From assembly GCA_937941095.1 (NCBI GenBank), contig CALDYJ010000005.1:1-64000 (forward strand): 64,000 bases of DNA, read 5' to 3'. The stretch comes from an uncultured Saprospiraceae bacterium (GTDB lineage: Bacteria > Bacteroidota > Bacteroidia > Chitinophagales > Saprospiraceae). Shown piece after piece: positions 41,890 to 51,062 of this stretch; position 1 is the stretch's first letter, and each line of letters starts with the position of its first letter. Below the pieces are notes generated by a model. It did no database searches. It saw only the letters and a list, made by a program, of their open reading frames with translations, and was not told the origin of the DNA. The translations under genes and the position numbers were made by a program.

Positions 41890-44100
41890 ATGGACTTTGG
41901 ATATATTTTTAAAATATTATTAAGAGGAAAGTGGTTGATCCTAACGGCGATCATAGTTCCTGCAATTGCAGCTTTCCTTTATGTTAATACCCTTGAAAAG
42001 ACCTTCAAATCTGAGGCCCTTATTTCTACAGGGGTATTAGGATCTGCTGGATTAGATCCAGAGGAAGATAGACCATACCTCCAATCGGACTTAATAAAGA
42101 TGAGTTTCAATACTTATGTTACTAAGATTCAAAGTGCATCTATGCTGCGTTTATTAGGCTATAAGATGTTAATGCATGAGCTTGATAGTGAAAACGAGCC
42201 TTTCAGAAAACTTGAAGGCGAAGAAATAGAAAAAGTAAACTCAGTTAACCTTCAAAGGTTGTACGATAAAATGGCCGAGCGTTTTGAAGCCTTAAATGGT
42301 GGAATGTTTGATGCCTCTGTAGAAAGAGACTATCAAGAAGTCGCAGAAGCATTTAATTATGACATCGAGGCTTTAAAAGATGATTTAACAGTTTATAGAT
42401 CTGGTGAAACAGACTACTTAGGCATCACTTACAAATCAGGGAATAAATTCTTATCTGCATACTTGGTGAATGAGTTATGCGATTTGTTTTTATCCTCCAT
42501 GAAATATGACCAACAAAAAGAATTGGTCGAGCGATTTGAATTTGCCTCCCGAGAATCAGTGCATGCTAGAAGAAATCTTGACTCTTTGAAGAATACTCTC
42601 AATGCTTATAAGATTGAACATAATATATTAGATCTTGATGCTGAAGCTTCTGAATTGATAGAGCAAATTGGTGGCATCCAACAACTACAAAATAAATCCT
42701 TAACAGACTTACCTTCTCTTCAAGAGAAACTGAGAGTCATAGAAAGTGATTTGAATTCAAGTAAAACAAATAAGGTTAGAAAGCAAATGAACAAGAGGGC
42801 TGAAAGTGATGACCTTATCTATATAAAAAAACAAATAACCACGCTAGAAGAACAATACATCATCACCAAAGATGAAAACCTTAAAGCCGAAATCAATATG
42901 CTTAAGAAGCAAAGAGATGGATACATCATTGATTATACTTCAACGGAAGTTTCAGATGCTTCGATCGTAGATATTGATGAAGACAAGGAGAAATTGGTCT
43001 TGGCTACTAAAATGGAATACATAGATGCTGTCTCTAGTAAAACTGCGATTTCGGAAATATTAGGAAGTGCAAAATCAAGAGCAAGAGCTTTAGTAAGACA
43101 TAATGCTTTCATCTCCAAATTGAGTAATGAACTATCAATTGCAGAAGAGGCTTATGAAAACTTCAAAGAGGAACAAAGAGATTCAAAATCCAAATTAGAC
43201 AAGTCTTCTTTTCCACTTAAAGTCAGAGAACAAGCATATGTAGCTAAAAAGGCGGAATCAAACCATAAGGCTTTGATATCTGCATTTTCTGGTGTAGTAG
43301 GAGGGGCTTTTGCTTCTATGTTACTTTTAATGTTGGCTTTCTTTGATACCACATTAAACAATACCAACCAATTTGAAAAATTTACTGATTTGGACCTAAT
43401 TGGAACATTAAATCAGTTGAAAGAGAAAAATTTTGACCTTAAAGAGTTGTTTGGTTCTGAATTGAACAACCAAAGTTTAGAAGTATTTAAAGAGTCCATA
43501 AGAAGTATGCGTTATGAGATTGAAAAATCCAGCGGATCATCTTTCTTATTTACTAGTACTAAAGAACAAGAAGGTAAAACTTTCATAATCATCATGTTAG
43601 CACATGCTTTAACTTTAAAAGGCAAGAAAGTGTTGATCATTGATACTAATTTTAAAAACAATTCTTTAACCAGAATCTTCAATGAAGACTCTAATCAAAA
43701 CAAGCTAACCACTAGATTAATTGGGGAAGCGAATCTTGAGCAAGAATTTGAGACCAAAAACGCATCCGGAACGGGTCAATTCAAGTTAGATAATGTAGAC
43801 ATTCTGGGTAATAGAGGAGGAATGAGTTCTCCTTCTGAGATTTTTGCAGGAAAAGAGTTTAAAAAATTGATTGAAGATTTTGAACATAATTACGATTACA
43901 TCTTTTTAGAAGGCCCTTCTCTTAATAAATATGCAGATTCCAAAGAGCTAACAGAATACGTGGATAAAGTTATTACAGTATTCTCAGCAGAAGAAAACAT
44001 CACTGATGCTGACAGGAAGTCTATTAGTTATTTACAAAAATTGAATGGAAAATTAATGGGTGCTGTCTTGAATAGGTTGGAAATGATCAACTTAAACTAA
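41890..44100 (+). CDS. Wzz/BY-kinase-like polysaccharide co-polymerase with degenerate ATPase domain
   Basis: This 736-residue inner-membrane protein has a first helix at about 15-32, a large periplasmic coiled-coil part, a second helix at about 460-482, and a cytoplasmic P-loop domain (about 530-736). This is the layout of GumC/Wzc proteins that set chain length and drive polysaccharide export. The Walker A lysine and threonine are kept (EGKT, Lys563). The second motif reads IIDTNFK, with Asn in the place of the usual second Asp, and Walker B reads IFLEGP with Glu for Asp. The C-terminus (LEMINLN) has no tyrosine cluster, so autophosphorylation is doubtful. It opens a polysaccharide operon. 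Confidence 0.85.
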   Translation: MDFGYIFKILLRGKWLILTAIIVPAIAAFLYVNTLEKTFKSEALISTGVLGSAGLDPEEDRPYLQSDLIKMSFNTYVTKIQSASMLRLLGYKMLMHELDSENEPFRKLEGEEIEKVNSVNLQRLYDKMAERFEALNGGMFDASVERDYQEVAEAFNYDIEALKDDLTVYRSGETDYLGITYKSGNKFLSAYLVNELCDLFLSSMKYDQQKELVERFEFASRESVHARRNLDSLKNTLNAYKIEHNILDLDAEASELIEQIGGIQQLQNKSLTDLPSLQEKLRVIESDLNSSKTNKVRKQMNKRAESDDLIYIKKQITTLEEQYIITKDENLKAEINMLKKQRDGYIIDYTSTEVSDASIVDIDEDKEKLVLATKMEYIDAVSSKTAISEILGSAKSRARALVRHNAFISKLSNELSIAEEAYENFKEEQRDSKSKLDKSSFPLKVREQAYVAKKAESNHKALISAFSGVVGGAFASMLLLMLAFFDTTLNNTNQFEKFTDLDLIGTLNQLKEKNFDLKELFGSELNNQSLEVFKESIRSMRYEIEKSSGSSFLFTSTKEQEGKTFIIIMLAHALTLKGKKVLIIDTNFKNNSLTRIFNEDSNQNKLTTRLIGEANLEQEFETKNASGTGQFKLDNVDILGNRGGMSSPSEIFAGKEFKKLIEDFEHNYDYIFLEGPSLNKYADSKELTEYVDKVITVFSAEENITDADRKSISYLQKLNGKLMGAVLNRLEMINLN

Positions 44101-44138
44101 GAAGTACTTAATTTTTTTACAATTCGGGAATCATCAAA

Positions 44139-45554
44139 ATGGCGGCAGCTGGTAAATCATATTGGATAAGATCTGGATTCTTTTCGATTCTTGAAAGGCT
44201 TTCCATGATCATATTCAGTTTTGGAGCCTTCATTTTCGTAGTACGACTTTATCCGATGGAGATTTATGGATATTGGGTACTTTTCTTATCAGCAACCAGC
44301 TTCTTAGAAATGGCGAGAAACGGTTTAATCCAAAATGGATTAATAAAGTTTTTAACAGTAGCCGAATCAAAATCCGAAGAAGGAAAAATATCTACAGCTT
44401 CGCTTGCATTAAATGCAATGCTTACCTTTTTTGCTGTTTTATTGCTTATCGCCCTTGCCAAACCCTTGAGTGTATTATGGGATGCCCCAATGATTGTGAA
44501 TTTATTTCTAATCTACACCATTACCACAGTTATCATTTTATTTCAAGTGCACATTAACTTTGTTCAAAATGCAAATTTGAACTTCAAAGGTCCAATGGTG
44601 AGTAATATCTTGAGATCGGGGATTTACTTTATTTTGATGGCTTGGGTTTATTTTAGTGTTAAATTCAAAGGGATGGAATTGCCTCCTTTAGAGTGGTTGG
44701 CAGGATTTCAAATATTAGGCGCAATAGGAGGAGTTATAGGAACTTATTTGACAGGCAAAAAGTATTTGGTTTTTTCTAAAAAAATAGATTGGGATTGGGT
44801 AAAAAAGCTCTTTTCTTATGGAAAATATGTTTTTGGTACTAATCTAAGTACAATGCTCTATAAAAATACAGACAGATGGATGTTAGGAGCCATGCTTAGC
44901 GGCTCCGGAGCTGTAGCCCTATACGATGTCTGTATAAAAATAAATAACCTCTTAGAGGTCCCTACACAATCAATAGCCCAAGTAGTTTTTCCACAAGGGG
45001 CCAAAACTGCTGCAACAGGCACAAAAAAAGAGATCAAAGAGCTCTATGAAAGAGCCGTTGGAGGAATATTAGCCTTAGTTATACCAGCTTCGATTGTGGT
45101 ACTTCTGTTTCCAAGTCAAATTCTTAGGATAATTGCAGGACATGAATATATGGATGCGGTTAATCTATTGATCGTTACAGTCTTTTTTGCATTGATTTTT
45201 CCATTTAATAATCAATTTGGGACAATCCTTGATTCTATAGGCAGACCGAAGATCAATTTTTACTTTGTAGTCTGTAGCGCCACTTTAAACGTCATATTAA
45301 ATTATTTTTTTATTAGTAAATACGGGCTTATGGGGGCTGCTTACGCTACTTTGCTCTCCTATGGAATAACCTTTGTTGTAGATCAAATTATATTATATAA
45401 AATGTTTGGGACTAAACCATGGAATGCATTTGTTTATATCCCCAAATTTTATGTGATCGGATGGAAGTATGTAAAGGACTATTTAAAGAAAGATAATACA
45501 AGTAAAACAGGTAACTTACGTAGTAAAATAACAGAAAATACCATAGATAATTAA
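44139..45554 (+). CDS. Wzx-like oligosaccharide flippase (MOP superfamily)
   Basis: This 471-residue protein has about 12-14 hydrophobic helices and the polysaccharide-transporter (PST) pattern. It opens with a short amphipathic N-terminus and has FSYGKYVFGTNLSTMLYKNTDRWMLGAML in the middle, a segment conserved in flippases of this group. It would turn lipid-linked sugar units across the inner membrane. The start is 38 nt after the Wzz-like gene and the stop 19 nt before the next, so one operon. The basic C-terminal tail is cytoplasmic. Confidence 0.88.
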   Translation: MAAAGKSYWIRSGFFSILERLSMIIFSFGAFIFVVRLYPMEIYGYWVLFLSATSFLEMARNGLIQNGLIKFLTVAESKSEEGKISTASLALNAMLTFFAVLLLIALAKPLSVLWDAPMIVNLFLIYTITTVIILFQVHINFVQNANLNFKGPMVSNILRSGIYFILMAWVYFSVKFKGMELPPLEWLAGFQILGAIGGVIGTYLTGKKYLVFSKKIDWDWVKKLFSYGKYVFGTNLSTMLYKNTDRWMLGAMLSGSGAVALYDVCIKINNLLEVPTQSIAQVVFPQGAKTAATGTKKEIKELYERAVGGILALVIPASIVVLLFPSQILRIIAGHEYMDAVNLLIVTVFFALIFPFNNQFGTILDSIGRPKINFYFVVCSATLNVILNYFFISKYGLMGAAYATLLSYGITFVVDQIILYKMFGTKPWNAFVYIPKFYVIGWKYVKDYLKKDNTSKTGNLRSKITENTIDN

Positions 45555-45573
45555 CTTAGTAGATAGCTAGCAA

Positions 45574-47568
45574 TTGCGAAAAACACCAGACATAATATAT
45601 TTTACCATATTTAGATGGGATAATAACTACTCATCTAGCTCTCATTCCATTGCTAGAGAAGCTGCAAAGCAGGGTACACGGGTGTTTTATATCAATCATC
45701 CTTTTACTTATAAGTATTTTCTAAATGCTGAAATGAAGAAAGTCATCAGCAGACACAGATCCAAACTTTTAAAAGGAAAACCTTATGAAGATACGGATGT
45801 GAAAACGCCAGAAAACCTTCATTCAATCATCACACCATTGATGTATCCAATCAATAGGCTACCTCCTGGTAAAACTTATGAATGGTGGTTAGCAAAAAAT
45901 GATAAAAAAGTAAGAGATACCATCAAATTCATCATTAATAAGTTTGATGTGAAAGACTACATATTCATCAATTGTTTTGATCCATTCTATCAAAATGTTC
46001 TACCAAAAGAGCATATGCCTTTGGTAGATATTTATCAATCGGTTGATGACATTTCTCAAAACCCATACACCATCAGGCATGGAGTAGAGCAAGAAAAGGT
46101 TTCTGTTGCGAAAGCAGATATGGTGATTACCACCTCTACTAACTTGAAAGAAATCATGTCTGCATATTCAAACGAGGTTCATACCATCCATAATGCAGCA
46201 GCCATCGATATCTTTAGCAGAACCTATAAAGAAAAGTTTGAAAGACCAGAAGAGATAAAGAATATTACCAATAAAATCATTGGTTTTACTGGATGTTTAG
46301 ATGCAGTAAGGATAAATTTTGACCTATTATATGAAATTGGTGTAAAACATTCTGACAAGACTTTATTGATTGTAGGGCCGTATGATGAAGCTGAAATGAA
46401 AAAAGCTCAATTAAATACGCTAGACAATATTATCTTTACGGGAGCGAAAAACATAAATGATCTACCTCAGTACCTACATTTTATGGACTGTGTGATCATC
46501 CCTTTTGCTAGAAATACCTTAACAAGAAGTATTTATCCATTAAAAATAAATGAATATTTAGCTTCAGGAAAGCCGGTTGTTTCTTCTAATTTTTCTGTTG
46601 ATATACTGACTTTTAAGGATGTAATTCATTTAGCAGAAAATGATGAAGATTTTATTAATAAGATAAATGACGCACTTGCTGATCAATCTGAAGAGAATTT
46701 AAAGATTAGATTAGAAGTGGCTCAAAAAAATAGTTGGAAAGCCAGAGTAGAACAGCTATGGTATGTAGTAAAAGATTTTAATATTAGACAAAGAAATAAA
46801 GAAGTGTCAGTTACTGAATTAGCAAATAGTGGACTAAAAGACAATAAGAGTGGCATTGTCAGAAAATTGGACGACAGACCAGCTTTAAAGTCTTTTCTTC
46901 ATTGGTGTCTAATACCAAAAAATGACTACAAACCAAGATGGTGGGTAAGGCATTTGTTAACACCTTTGATTCATACTCGTGGCAAAGGATCGAAAGTGCG
47001 TAGAAAAGCAAGAATAGACGTTTTGCCGAACAACACTTTTCATCTTGGAGAAAGAGTTTTGATCGAAGACTTTGCAGTATTGAACAATGCCGTTGGAGAT
47101 CTTATCATTGGCGATAGATCACTTGTAGGAATTTCTAGTACCGTAATTGGCCCAGTTACCATTGGAAACGATGTGATGCTTGCTCAAAATATTGTGATCT
47201 CAGGATTGAATCATGGATATGAAGACATCAAGTATTCAATCAGAGAACAACTGACGATCACGAATCCCATTCTTATTAAAGACGAAGCTTGGATCGGAGC
47301 GAACTCTGTTATTGTGGCAGGGATAACCATTGGAAAGCATTCTATTGTTGCAGCAGGAAGTGTAGTTACGAAAGATGTTCCTGATTATACGATTGTTGCT
47401 GGAAACCCTGCAAGAATCGTCAAACAATATAACTTTGATGAAAATACATGGGAAAAGGTGAAATCGTTTTCCAGATCCAAAACTGAAGAATATGCAAAGA
47501 TCGAGACTGAAGCAAATTATCCGGGAAAAAAACAACCTGGTACTCTCTCCCAAGGAAAAACTGATTGA
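45574..47568 (+). CDS. Fusion of a GT4-like glycosyltransferase and a hexapeptide-repeat acyltransferase
   Basis: This 664-residue protein carries two enzymes. Residues 1 to about 410 form a GT-B glycosyltransferase, with the donor region near IFTGAKNINDLPQYLHFMD and YPLKINEYLASGKPVVSS. Residues about 470-640 form a left-handed beta-helix acetyltransferase of the WcaF/maltose O-acetyltransferase type, with LGERVLIEDFAVLNNAVG, VMLAQNIVISGLNHGYED, and the terminal VAGSVV-like and AGNPARIVKQYN blocks. A linker of about 60 residues joins them. The fusion suggests that one sugar is added and then acetylated. The start is TTG, 19 nt after the flippase stop, with the enzyme fold beginning at once. 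It is the only clear glycosyltransferase in the operon. Confidence 0.88.
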   Translation: MRKTPDIIYFTIFRWDNNYSSSSHSIAREAAKQGTRVFYINHPFTYKYFLNAEMKKVISRHRSKLLKGKPYEDTDVKTPENLHSIITPLMYPINRLPPGKTYEWWLAKNDKKVRDTIKFIINKFDVKDYIFINCFDPFYQNVLPKEHMPLVDIYQSVDDISQNPYTIRHGVEQEKVSVAKADMVITTSTNLKEIMSAYSNEVHTIHNAAAIDIFSRTYKEKFERPEEIKNITNKIIGFTGCLDAVRINFDLLYEIGVKHSDKTLLIVGPYDEAEMKKAQLNTLDNIIFTGAKNINDLPQYLHFMDCVIIPFARNTLTRSIYPLKINEYLASGKPVVSSNFSVDILTFKDVIHLAENDEDFINKINDALADQSEENLKIRLEVAQKNSWKARVEQLWYVVKDFNIRQRNKEVSVTELANSGLKDNKSGIVRKLDDRPALKSFLHWCLIPKNDYKPRWWVRHLLTPLIHTRGKGSKVRRKARIDVLPNNTFHLGERVLIEDFAVLNNAVGDLIIGDRSLVGISSTVIGPVTIGNDVMLAQNIVISGLNHGYEDIKYSIREQLTITNPILIKDEAWIGANSVIVAGITIGKHSIVAAGSVVTKDVPDYTIVAGNPARIVKQYNFDENTWEKVKSFSRSKTEEYAKIETEANYPGKKQPGTLSQGKTD

Positions 47569-47635
47569 ATACATTAGTTTAGGAGTAGTAGCCTTAACTT
47601 TTTTTGCTATTTTTTTAAAAGTGGTTTTCATCTAA
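47492..47635 (+). CDS. Possible small single-helix membrane protein (47 residues)
   Basis: An ATG at 47492 opens a 47-codon frame, in a different frame from the fusion gene that it overlaps by 77 nt, ending 12 nt before the next gene. The product has a charged N-terminal half (MQRSRLKQIIREKNN) and a single strongly hydrophobic helix at the C-terminus (YISLGVVALTFFAIFLKVVF). The hydrophobic half falls in otherwise unexplained sequence between two genes with tight spacing. This looks like a translationally coupled small membrane protein of the polysaccharide machinery. I do not recognise a family, and chance is possible in AT-rich DNA. Confidence 0.45.
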   Translation: MQRSRLKQIIREKNNLVLSPKEKLIEYISLGVVALTFFAIFLKVVFI

Positions 47636-47647
47636 GAAAATTCTTGA

Positions 47648-49168
47648 ATGGCCTCCTCCGAATTCGTAAACGATTTTTCAAAGTGGCTACGCCACAAAGT
47701 AGTATTACAAAAACTCAATAATCCCTTAGGGTATATATTTATTGTGCTTTTTAGTGTGATGCTAGGTTTAGTGATCGGTATGACTGGCATCAAAACCGGT
47801 GCTATCATGCTAGGAGGCTTGATGGCTCTGCCAGTCTTGTTCTTGATCTTAGCTGATTTACAAATTGGCTTAATCCTTATCTTAATTGTAGCTTTTCTTA
47901 CAAACCTTCTTGCAAAAATTGGAGACTATCCAGTTGGAATTGCTTTAGATGCCTTGGCGTACTTTATGTTGTTTGCCATTTTTATACGACAAATCAAAGA
48001 GCGTAACTGGGAGTTTGTAAACAACCCAATAAGTTTCTTCATCATCATATGGATTTGCTATAGCATGATTATGGCCTTAAATCCTGAAGCAGAGTCTATA
48101 AAAGCTTGGCTTTACTCTGTGAGAGCTATGGCCGGATTGATCATCATTTTTTTTATAGCGCTTTATGCATTTAACTCTTTAGAGCGAATAAAGTTGATGT
48201 TCAAGGTCATATTATTCCTTTCATTCTTAGCAGCACTTTACGGCTTAAAGCAAGAATGGATAGGTTTTGAAGATTGGGAAATGGCTTGGCTTAGAGCAAA
48301 TGAGCGAAGATGGCTATTGATAGTTCAGTGGGGAAGGGTAAGGGTCTTTTCAATATTTTCTGATCCTACGACCATGGGTATACCGATGGTCTATATGTCC
48401 GTCTTTTCTATTATACTCGCTACTGCACCCATAAAAATTTGGAAAAGAGTCGCACTCATTGTTGCAGCCTGTGCCATGCTCCTTTGCATGGGTTATGGAG
48501 GCTCAAGAACACCAGTCGTTTTAATACCAATTGGTTTTATGTTTTATGTCTTGCTGACTTTGCAAAGAAAAATTTTAATGGTATCTGGGATCGGTTTTTT
48601 ATTATTCTTTGTCATAATGCTAAAAGACAGTTCCAATCCTGTGCTTTATCGATTACAGTCCGCCTTTAGAAGTAATGATGCTTCTGTACAGGTTAGGTTA
48701 GATAATCAAAGATTAATACAACCTTACATTCGGACTCATCCATTTGGATCTGGTTTAGGTTCAACAGGGATTATGGCACAACGATTTTCACCTAATTCTA
48801 AGTTTGCTAACTTCGCACACGATAGTGGATTTGTAAGGGTAGCTGTAGAGATGGGTTGGATCGGCTTGTTAATATATATGGCTTTACTTTTTAAAATCTT
48901 GCAAACAGGGGTTTATTACTATCTCCGTGTACGGGATCCGGTCATCAAAACCATGTATCTGGCCATAAATTGTTTAATTTTCATTTTGATTGTTGCATCC
49001 TATCCTCAAGAGATTATTATCTTATTGCCTACCAGTATCATTTTTTACATTTGTGCTGCAGCAATTATAAGACTCAAAGATTTTGATCCAGCCTTCAAAG
49101 CATTACAAGAAGGTTCTCTTCGAGGAAAGGAAATGATCAAGGTAGAAGAAGAAGAAATTAGGGTGTAA
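47648..49168 (+). CDS. O-antigen polymerase/ligase-like membrane protein
   Basis: This 506-residue protein has about 11-12 membrane helices and a long periplasmic loop in the second half (near SAFRSNDASVQVRLDNQ to HPFGSGLGSTG). This matches the Wzy/WaaL O-antigen ligase family, where the loop carries catalytic Arg/His residues; GGSRTPVVLIPIG in a middle helix is also typical. It would polymerise or attach the repeat units flipped by the Wzx-like protein. The cytoplasmic tail is acidic (VEEEEIRV). It is 21 nt from the next gene, continuing the operon. Confidence 0.85.
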   Translation: MASSEFVNDFSKWLRHKVVLQKLNNPLGYIFIVLFSVMLGLVIGMTGIKTGAIMLGGLMALPVLFLILADLQIGLILILIVAFLTNLLAKIGDYPVGIALDALAYFMLFAIFIRQIKERNWEFVNNPISFFIIIWICYSMIMALNPEAESIKAWLYSVRAMAGLIIIFFIALYAFNSLERIKLMFKVILFLSFLAALYGLKQEWIGFEDWEMAWLRANERRWLLIVQWGRVRVFSIFSDPTTMGIPMVYMSVFSIILATAPIKIWKRVALIVAACAMLLCMGYGGSRTPVVLIPIGFMFYVLLTLQRKILMVSGIGFLLFFVIMLKDSSNPVLYRLQSAFRSNDASVQVRLDNQRLIQPYIRTHPFGSGLGSTGIMAQRFSPNSKFANFAHDSGFVRVAVEMGWIGLLIYMALLFKILQTGVYYYLRVRDPVIKTMYLAINCLIFILIVASYPQEIIILLPTSIIFYICAAAIIRLKDFDPAFKALQEGSLRGKEMIKVEEEEIRV

Positions 49169-49189
49169 ACCCTTTAAAAATTTGAAATA

Positions 49190-49993
49190 ATGAATTTGAA
49201 ATACCTAACGTTTAAGTTATGCTTAGCCATATTTTTGCTTACCGCAAATGGGGATCTAAATGCACAAAAGGTAAACTTCGATACCTTGGTTTATTCTCTT
49301 GATAATCCGAGTTATGATTTTGCAAATTATTTGGTTACACTGGCTTGGGAAAATAATCCTGAAAATCGTGCGTTCAATCACAACATTGAAATAGCAGAGA
49401 GTGAAATTAAAATCGCCAAAAGAGATTGGGCCCAGGACATAGGTTTGACTTTTAACTTAAATGAAAATAACATTAATCCACCAACTGTTCTAACAGAAGA
49501 ACAAAGAATGATTTTGGAAGCTGCGGGGATATCAGATGATGCTTTCAATTTTGGTACATTCAGTCCATTTCCTAGGTATAATTTAGGAGTGCAATTTAAT
49601 CTCGGAAGATTAATTACCTTGGGTAAAAAGGTTGACATTACAGAAAACCAGTTAGAATTAGCTAAGTTAGATTCTGATCAAAAGAAAATGATTATCCGTG
49701 CAGAAGTAATGCGAAGGTATCAAACCTATCTTCAAGCTTTTGAAATTTATAAAATTCGAGTAAAATCGGAACAAGATGCTGATGAAATTTTCACTTTAAT
49801 GAGATCGCGTTTTAGAGAAGGAAGTGTCAAGTTTGAAGAATTCAGTAGGTCATCTTCAGACTTACAGCAAGCAAAAGAAGGTGTTTTAGAAGCAAAAGGG
49901 AAAATAGATATCGCCGAAATAGACATCGAAGAAATGATCGGAATATCTTTAGAACAAGCAAGAGCTTTTCACAATGAAGCTTTTGAAAATTAA
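49190..49993 (+). CDS. Half-length TolC-like outer-membrane efflux/export protein
   Basis: This 267-residue protein has a signal peptide (about 1-25, ending LNAQ) and the features of one TolC repeat. It includes long amphipathic helices (NRAFNHNIEIAESEIKIAKRDW; QLELAKLDSDQKKMIIRAEVMRRYQTYLQAFEIYKIRVKS) and beta-rich stretches around NLGVQFNLG. Full TolC proteins have two such repeats and about 420-480 residues, so this is a half protein, yet it has a normal start and stop. In the operon it may be the outer-membrane exit or a partner of it. The AraC-type gene begins only 7 nt after its stop. Confidence 0.72.
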   Translation: MNLKYLTFKLCLAIFLLTANGDLNAQKVNFDTLVYSLDNPSYDFANYLVTLAWENNPENRAFNHNIEIAESEIKIAKRDWAQDIGLTFNLNENNINPPTVLTEEQRMILEAAGISDDAFNFGTFSPFPRYNLGVQFNLGRLITLGKKVDITENQLELAKLDSDQKKMIIRAEVMRRYQTYLQAFEIYKIRVKSEQDADEIFTLMRSRFREGSVKFEEFSRSSSDLQQAKEGVLEAKGKIDIAEIDIEEMIGISLEQARAFHNEAFEN

Positions 49994-50000
49994 TTAAAAT

Positions 50001-50801
50001 ATGGTTTCCATTTTCAAGCAATATCAAAGTGAAGTAGGAAGCTTTAAATTTTCTAGGGCGAGAAGAAATTCAAGTTTTCAAGGGAGAACTTCAGGGCTTG
50101 CTCTTAAGTATGTCATCCAAGGAAAAGAAACATATAGCATTGATGACAAAAATTTTTCAATACCTGCTGGAAGTTTTGTGATCTTCAATCCATCTAAAAC
50201 ATATCAGACTCATTTTAATGGAAATTTTAAAGAGGTTTTAGGTCTCTGCATTGACTTAGAAAAAGATGTAATTATCAATGAAGAGCAAAGAGGATTAATT
50301 GTTAATACAGTATATGAATCAGAATTAAATCCTATGAGTCTATGCATGCAAAATATCGCATCAAATAATTATACTAATGAAAATTTTCAATTAGAAAATC
50401 TAGTAAAAGGGATACAGCAGTTTAGTAATGAAAACTTGGATTTTAATAAACGCTTGGAAATTTATTCTAAAAAGTTGATTACACGAAAAGAGATTGTCTC
50501 AAGAATGCGTTCCACTAGAAAATTCATCCAATTAAATTTTAAAAAGAAAATTAATCTTGACCAATTAGCATCAAGATCTAATCTTTCAAAATATCATTTT
50601 TTAAGATTGTTTAGACTGTGCTTTCAACAATCGCCAAAGGAAATGATTATTGATTTAAAAATGAAAGAAGCACAAAAAATGCTCAAAGATAAAAAGAGAT
50701 GCAGTGACATAGCTTTTTATCTTGGTTATGCTGACCAAGCTGCTTTTTCAAATCAATTCAAAAAACTCTTCAAGTATTCTCCGTCTGAATTTGTCAGGTA
50801 A
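50001..50801 (+). CDS. AraC-family transcriptional regulator
   Basis: This 266-residue protein has an N-terminal cupin-like ligand domain (about 1-100: GKETYSIDDKNFSIPAGSFVIFNP). The C-terminal AraC double helix-turn-helix (about 170-266) contains INLDQLASRSNLSKYHFLRLFRLCF and SDIAFYLGYADQAAFSNQFKKLFKYSP. It binds DNA and usually activates transcription. It begins 7 nt after the TolC-like gene and could be expressed with the polysaccharide operon. Downstream, two very similar promoter elements (50825-50873, 52121-52169) are natural candidate targets. Confidence 0.9.
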   Translation: MVSIFKQYQSEVGSFKFSRARRNSSFQGRTSGLALKYVIQGKETYSIDDKNFSIPAGSFVIFNPSKTYQTHFNGNFKEVLGLCIDLEKDVIINEEQRGLIVNTVYESELNPMSLCMQNIASNNYTNENFQLENLVKGIQQFSNENLDFNKRLEIYSKKLITRKEIVSRMRSTRKFIQLNFKKKINLDQLASRSNLSKYHFLRLFRLCFQQSPKEMIIDLKMKEAQKMLKDKKRCSDIAFYLGYADQAAFSNQFKKLFKYSPSEFVR

Positions 50802-50824
50802 ATTTCATTAAATCAAGTCTTCTT

Positions 50825-50873
50825 TTCTTAGCAAGTTTTTACAAGTAAATTATTTGTATCAGGATTAACTTTG
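50825..50873 (+). promoter_or_regulatory. Promoter element A (twin of 52121-52169)
   Basis: The element starts TTCTTAGCAA, has TTTTTACAAGTAA at 50836-50848 in the -33 area, and ends in the -7 box TAACTTTG (50866-50873). The same parts at the same distances recur at 52121-52169, with about 39 of 49 positions identical by hand count. It lies 24 nt after the AraC stop and about 210 nt before the S41 peptidase gene. Confidence 0.72.
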
Positions 50874-50900
50874 TAGGCAATTTCAAACCATTTATTGTTG

Positions 50901-51062
50901 ATGGTTTTTGAATGGTTATGCTATCATAACCGTAAAAAATGTACAAACCATTATGTTTTCACTAACGAACAGGATGAAAACAACGTCCTTATGAATAAGA
51001 GCTTAAGTTTTATTAAATGTAAAATCTGTTGTTCGGAATATTTATTTAAAACAAACAATTAA
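50901..51062 (+). CDS. Doubtful 53-codon ORF in the leader behind promoter A
   Basis: An ATG 27 nt after the -7 box opens a 53-codon frame, ending 23 nt before the S41 peptidase start. The product has five cysteines, three of them in a CKICC cluster near the end, and no signal or membrane helix. Its position would suit a small protein or leader peptide. However, the same bases also form hairpins (50885-50907 and 50914-50931), the composition is not clearly coding, and an ORF of this length can arise by chance. Confidence 0.2.
   Translation: MVFEWLCYHNRKKCTNHYVFTNEQDENNVLMNKSLSFIKCKICCSEYLFKTNN
50914..50931 (+). other. Hairpin in the S41 peptidase leader
   Basis: GGTTATG pairs perfectly with CATAACC across the loop CTAT. 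A second stem AAACCAT / ATGGTTT (50885-50891 with 50901-50907) lies just upstream, and AAACCAT recurs at 50945. Alternative pairings are possible, as in a regulated leader. Confidence 0.35.
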
